Part shown: piece by piece, positions 61,612 to 64,000 of the stretch | Layout: every line of letters begins with the position of its first letter | How positions within the stretch are numbered: the stretch's first letter is position 1 | NCBI RefSeq assembly: GCF_020618475.1 | Contig: NZ_CP085336.1 | Span: 124,001-188,000 of the forward strand | Reading direction: 5' to 3' | Origin: Haladaptatus halobius | Lineage (GTDB): Archaea; Halobacteriota; Halobacteria; Halobacteriales; Haladaptataceae | Length of the DNA: 64,000 nucleotides | Notes under the pieces: generated by a model | Database searches by the model: none | What the model was told of the DNA's origin: nothing | The model's input: the letters and a program-made list of their open reading frames with translations, nothing else | Position numbers and translations under genes: made by a program

Positions 61612-62652
61612 GTGAACTATTCGAAGACACTTCTCGCGGTGGCGCTTGCTCTAATGCTTGTTATCGCAGGATGTAGTACTACTAGCGAAACAACAACAAC
61701 ATCGACAACACCTGCAGCCGACACTACGCAGTCATCAGCGACAACGCAAACATCGACAACCGAAACTCCCACCGCAACACAGACCACGACAACACTAGTA
61801 GCGACATCTTCAACAGCAGCACAAAATAGTACGACCACAACACAAACCACGACAGCGCAACCGACAACAATCACAACATCGGCGCCAACACCAACTCCAA
61901 CACAATCCACAGCGTCGACTCCGACACCAACGCAGACAACTACACTAGAACCAACGACGCAAGCAGCTCGAGGGCCAGAGAGCGGGACTGCATGGACAGT
62001 TACTGTCACTCGAGTCATCGATGGGGACACAATGGAAGTCGAGTTCCCGAACGGTGAAACGGACACACTCCGCCTTTTGGGAGTCGACACGCCCGAAACA
62101 ACATTGAGCCGGACAAATCCTAGTGAGTTCGAGGGAATCCCAGACTCAACGGCTGGACGCGACCATCTGTATGAATGGGGAGAGCGGGCAAGTCAGTTTG
62201 CGACGGACGAATTAGATGGGAAGACGGTTCGGATTGAGACCGACCCGGAAGCCGATCGCCGGGGGAGCTTTGGACGGCTCTTAGTCTATATCTACGTCGA
62301 TGGTGAGAACTTCAACCGACAGCTATTGACGGACGGCTATGCTCGGTTGTACGAGAGTTCGTTCTCGAAACGGAGCGACTTCGAGACTGCCGAAGCGAAC
62401 GCCCAGCAGAACGAGGTTGGATTGTGGGACTTCGACGAGCCAACCTCGACGCCAGAACCAACTCCGACGGCGACTGAAATGACCGAGGCGCCGTCTGATG
62501 GAGTGGATATCCCACCACTGCCGTCGGATGGCGACTACGATTGCAGTCACTTCGATACACACGAACAAGCGCAGGCAGTGTATGATCAGGATCCAAGCGA
62601 CCCCCATCGCCTTGATGCTGATGATGACGGCGTTGCCTGTGAATCGCTCTAA
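61612..62652 (+). CDS. Exported thermonuclease lipoprotein with Excalibur domain
   Basis: GTG 61612 opens a 346-residue lipoprotein: signal [18 protein letters not shown] (lipobox IAGC), a Thr/Ser/Pro-rich linker of about 100 residues that is probably glycosylated, then a staphylococcal-nuclease domain ([45 protein letters not shown]) and a C-terminal Excalibur calcium-binding motif ([18 protein letters not shown], then [12 protein letters not shown]). The catalytic Arg and Glu positions of SNase seem present. It would degrade extracellular DNA. Confidence 0.9.
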   Translation: MNYSKTLLAVALALMLVIAGCSTTSETTTTSTTPAADTTQSSATTQTSTTETPTATQTTTTLVATSSTAAQNSTTTTQTTTAQPTTITTSAPTPTPTQSTASTPTPTQTTTLEPTTQAARGPESGTAWTVTVTRVIDGDTMEVEFPNGETDTLRLLGVDTPETTLSRTNPSEFEGIPDSTAGRDHLYEWGERASQFATDELDGKTVRIETDPEADRRGSFGRLLVYIYVDGENFNRQLLTDGYARLYESSFSKRSDFETAEANAQQNEVGLWDFDEPTSTPEPTPTATEMTEAPSDGVDIPPLPSDGDYDCSHFDTHEQAQAVYDQDPSDPHRLDADDDGVACESL

Positions 62653-62733
62653 GCAATTTCGTAAATGGAGACTCTCCAGGATACAGCGGGTTTCCACGAA
62701 ATGTTTAATACTGGTTGACCAGATTCCAGTGGT

Positions 62734-62964
62734 ATGTCTCAGGGCGAATTTATTGCTATTGTTGGAGCCTGCATTCTATTTGGCCCAATCATGGCGATTT
62801 GGCCATATGAATCTGCAAAATGGACCGAGACTATCGATTCGATTGGACGAAAACCAGCGGGAAGAGTTGAGCCAGCAGAGTGGAACGTTCGGCTCACGCG
62901 TGTTGCTGGCATCTTTCTCATCTTCGCCGGTTCTGTGATGCTGTATTTTGAACTGATCGCATGA
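62734..62964 (+). CDS. Small two-helix membrane protein
   Basis: The 76-residue product has two hydrophobic segments (FIAIVGACILFGPIMAIWPY and GIFLIFAGSVMLYFELI) around a polar loop. A TATA-like TTTAATACT (about 62704-62712) sits at leaderless spacing. Family not recognised. Confidence 0.6.
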   Translation: MSQGEFIAIVGACILFGPIMAIWPYESAKWTETIDSIGRKPAGRVEPAEWNVRLTRVAGIFLIFAGSVMLYFELIA

Positions 62965-63081
62965 GTCATGACAGTCCGATGCTGGGCCTTTAGTGCAGAG
63001 GTTACTGTTCAAACTGTGGATATAAATCTGCTTTCACCCTTTTCAACCTGTCAGTCTTGATTGGCGTTCGCAAGATCGAGT

Positions 63082-63270
63082 TCACCAATCGATGTAGGTG
63101 AGAACCGCTGTTGCACTCTCAGTCAGGCCGATGATCAGCCGTTTGTCCCCGTCATTTTCGAGCAGTCGCGTTGCAATCTGTTCGGCGTCGATCTCATTGG
63201 CCCGCGTTTCCTCCAAGACGATCGCAGGCTCGCTGTGGAGTGTATCGAACAGGGCCGTCTCACGGAGCAT
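63082..63270 (-). CDS. Hypothetical small acidic protein
   Basis: A 62-residue acidic frame (ALFDTLHSEPAIVLEETRAN and LIIGLTESATAVLTYIDW). No homologue or promoter was recognised, and it could be a remnant. The gap 63271-63621 that follows holds no supported gene. Confidence 0.35.
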   Translation of the reverse strand: MLRETALFDTLHSEPAIVLEETRANEIDAEQIATRLLENDGDKRLIIGLTESATAVLTYIDW

Positions 63271-63621
63271 ACAAGGAGGTTTTGCTCCGAATCAGTGTAA
63301 ACAGCCGCCAGCCAGAGCGAAAGTGGAGACGCCAGGGGTAGTATAGTCTACTAACATGGCCGTGTTGAAACCTCCAAGAGGTGATCGGTTCTAGCGGTTG
63401 GACTGAATACAGGGCGCACATTCAGCAGTCAGCGTACTGGTTCTCATAGGATACAAATCGTTCAATATGGAGGGTCTATGTCTCAGTCACGGTGAAAGAA
63501 CCAGAGGAAATTGGATGTGCTCACCTTCGAGGCTTTTCGGGCTACTATCAGTTCTCATTTCGCTTTCAGTGTCAGTGACATCCGTGATAGGTATGTACGT
63601 CGGCGTGCATCAATTTGGACA

Positions 63622-64000
63622 ATGGCTACTGAAGCGACGTTTACGATCCCTTCTGACCAATTCCCTTTGGGGAGCGTATTCAATCAGCTTCCGGAAGTGA
63701 CAGTCGAATTGGAGCGCCTTATCCCGGCGCAAGACGTGGTGATTCCCTACTTCTGGGTTCGAGGGACAAAAGTTGATGACATCGAGGATGCGTTTATCAA
63801 CCATCCGGGAGTAAAGAGCATCCACCTCGTCGATTCCGTCGAGGATGAATATTTATTGCGTGTCGAGTGGGCGCTGGGGTATAACGGCGTTCTGAGTACG
63901 CTGATCGAGACGGACGTCCCGCTCATTAAAGCAGTCGGCACTAAACATCAGTGGACGTTCGACATTCGTGGCGACGATCGAAGCGATATTGCGGACTTCC
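63622..64000 (+). CDS. Bacterio-opsin-activator-type HTH regulator, partial (3' end outside window)
   Basis: ATG 63622 opens MATEATFTIPSDQFPLGSVF and continues with PAQDVVIPYFWVRGTKVDDI, SVEDEYLLRVEWALGYNGVL and WTFDIRGDDRSDI to the window end. This is the sensory N-terminal domain of Bat-type regulators; the HTH_10 part should follow outside the window. Confidence 0.8.
   Translation, partial: MATEATFTIPSDQFPLGSVFNQLPEVTVELERLIPAQDVVIPYFWVRGTKVDDIEDAFINHPGVKSIHLVDSVEDEYLLRVEWALGYNGVLSTLIETDVPLIKAVGTKHQWTFDIRGDDRSDIADF

Noticed and set aside
63361-63400. Possible CRISPR-like GTGTTGAAACC string
   Set aside because: It occurs once with no regularly spaced copies, so there is no array.

Overview
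The window comes from a halophilic archaeon (class Halobacteria). The evidence is acidic proteins, halocyanin, bacterio-opsin-activator (HTH_10) and DUF7344-type regulators, a DUF1931 histone-like protein, an amphi-Trp protein, short TATA boxes about 25-30 bases before many start codons (leaderless transcripts), and twin-arginine or lipobox signal peptides. I see no rRNA, tRNA or CRISPR array.

1-17.8 kb, an intact catabolic block. MobA/MocA-like and MoeA-like molybdenum-cofactor genes flank the left edge, followed by a DUF1152 gene. Next come a complete polyamine-type ABC importer (binding protein, ATPase, two permeases), a DUF4392 (D-glutamate-cyclase-like) protein, a PaaK-type CoA ligase, a maleate-isomerase/Asp-Glu-racemase-type enzyme and an ADP-forming acyl-CoA synthetase alpha-like protein. 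On the other strand is a two-subunit molybdenum hydroxylase. An MDR dehydrogenase and a threonine-synthase-like enzyme close the block. The set reads as uptake and breakdown of one organic compound, plausibly an N-heteroaromatic or an amino-acid-like acid; the substrate is unknown.

18-29 kb, metals. NikR is divergent from a truncated NicO-like nickel transporter, with a candidate NikR operator between them. A MerB-like organomercurial lyase follows. Further on, merA, a TlpA-like thioredoxin lipoprotein, ccdA and a second flavoprotein disulfide reductase form one minus-strand run, divergent from an ArsR-type regulator and a CPGC thioredoxin-like gene interrupted by one TGA.

29-61.5 kb, accessory and decaying DNA. 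Intact genes (HAD hydrolases, orphan Cdc48-N-like protein, two-domain halocyanin, alpha/beta hydrolase, small SD-led gene, isochorismatase, DJ-1, TetR+MATE, UPF0104, PadR, IclR, thioesterase, EamA, DUF7344 regulators, amphi-Trp, YihY, DUF5518) alternate with remnants: integrase, dockerin, EamA, start-less cytidylate kinase, methyltransferase, Usp, HTH, Lrp/AsnC, DUF7522-like, PIN, HTH_10, transposase. Several remnants carry exactly one in-frame stop. A short motif, TAAGCGGAAGTRG followed by CCCCGG, recurs four times, and several long inverted repeats lie between genes.

61.6-64 kb. An exported thermonuclease lipoprotein with an Excalibur domain, a small membrane protein and the start of a bacterio-opsin-activator-type regulator that runs off the end.
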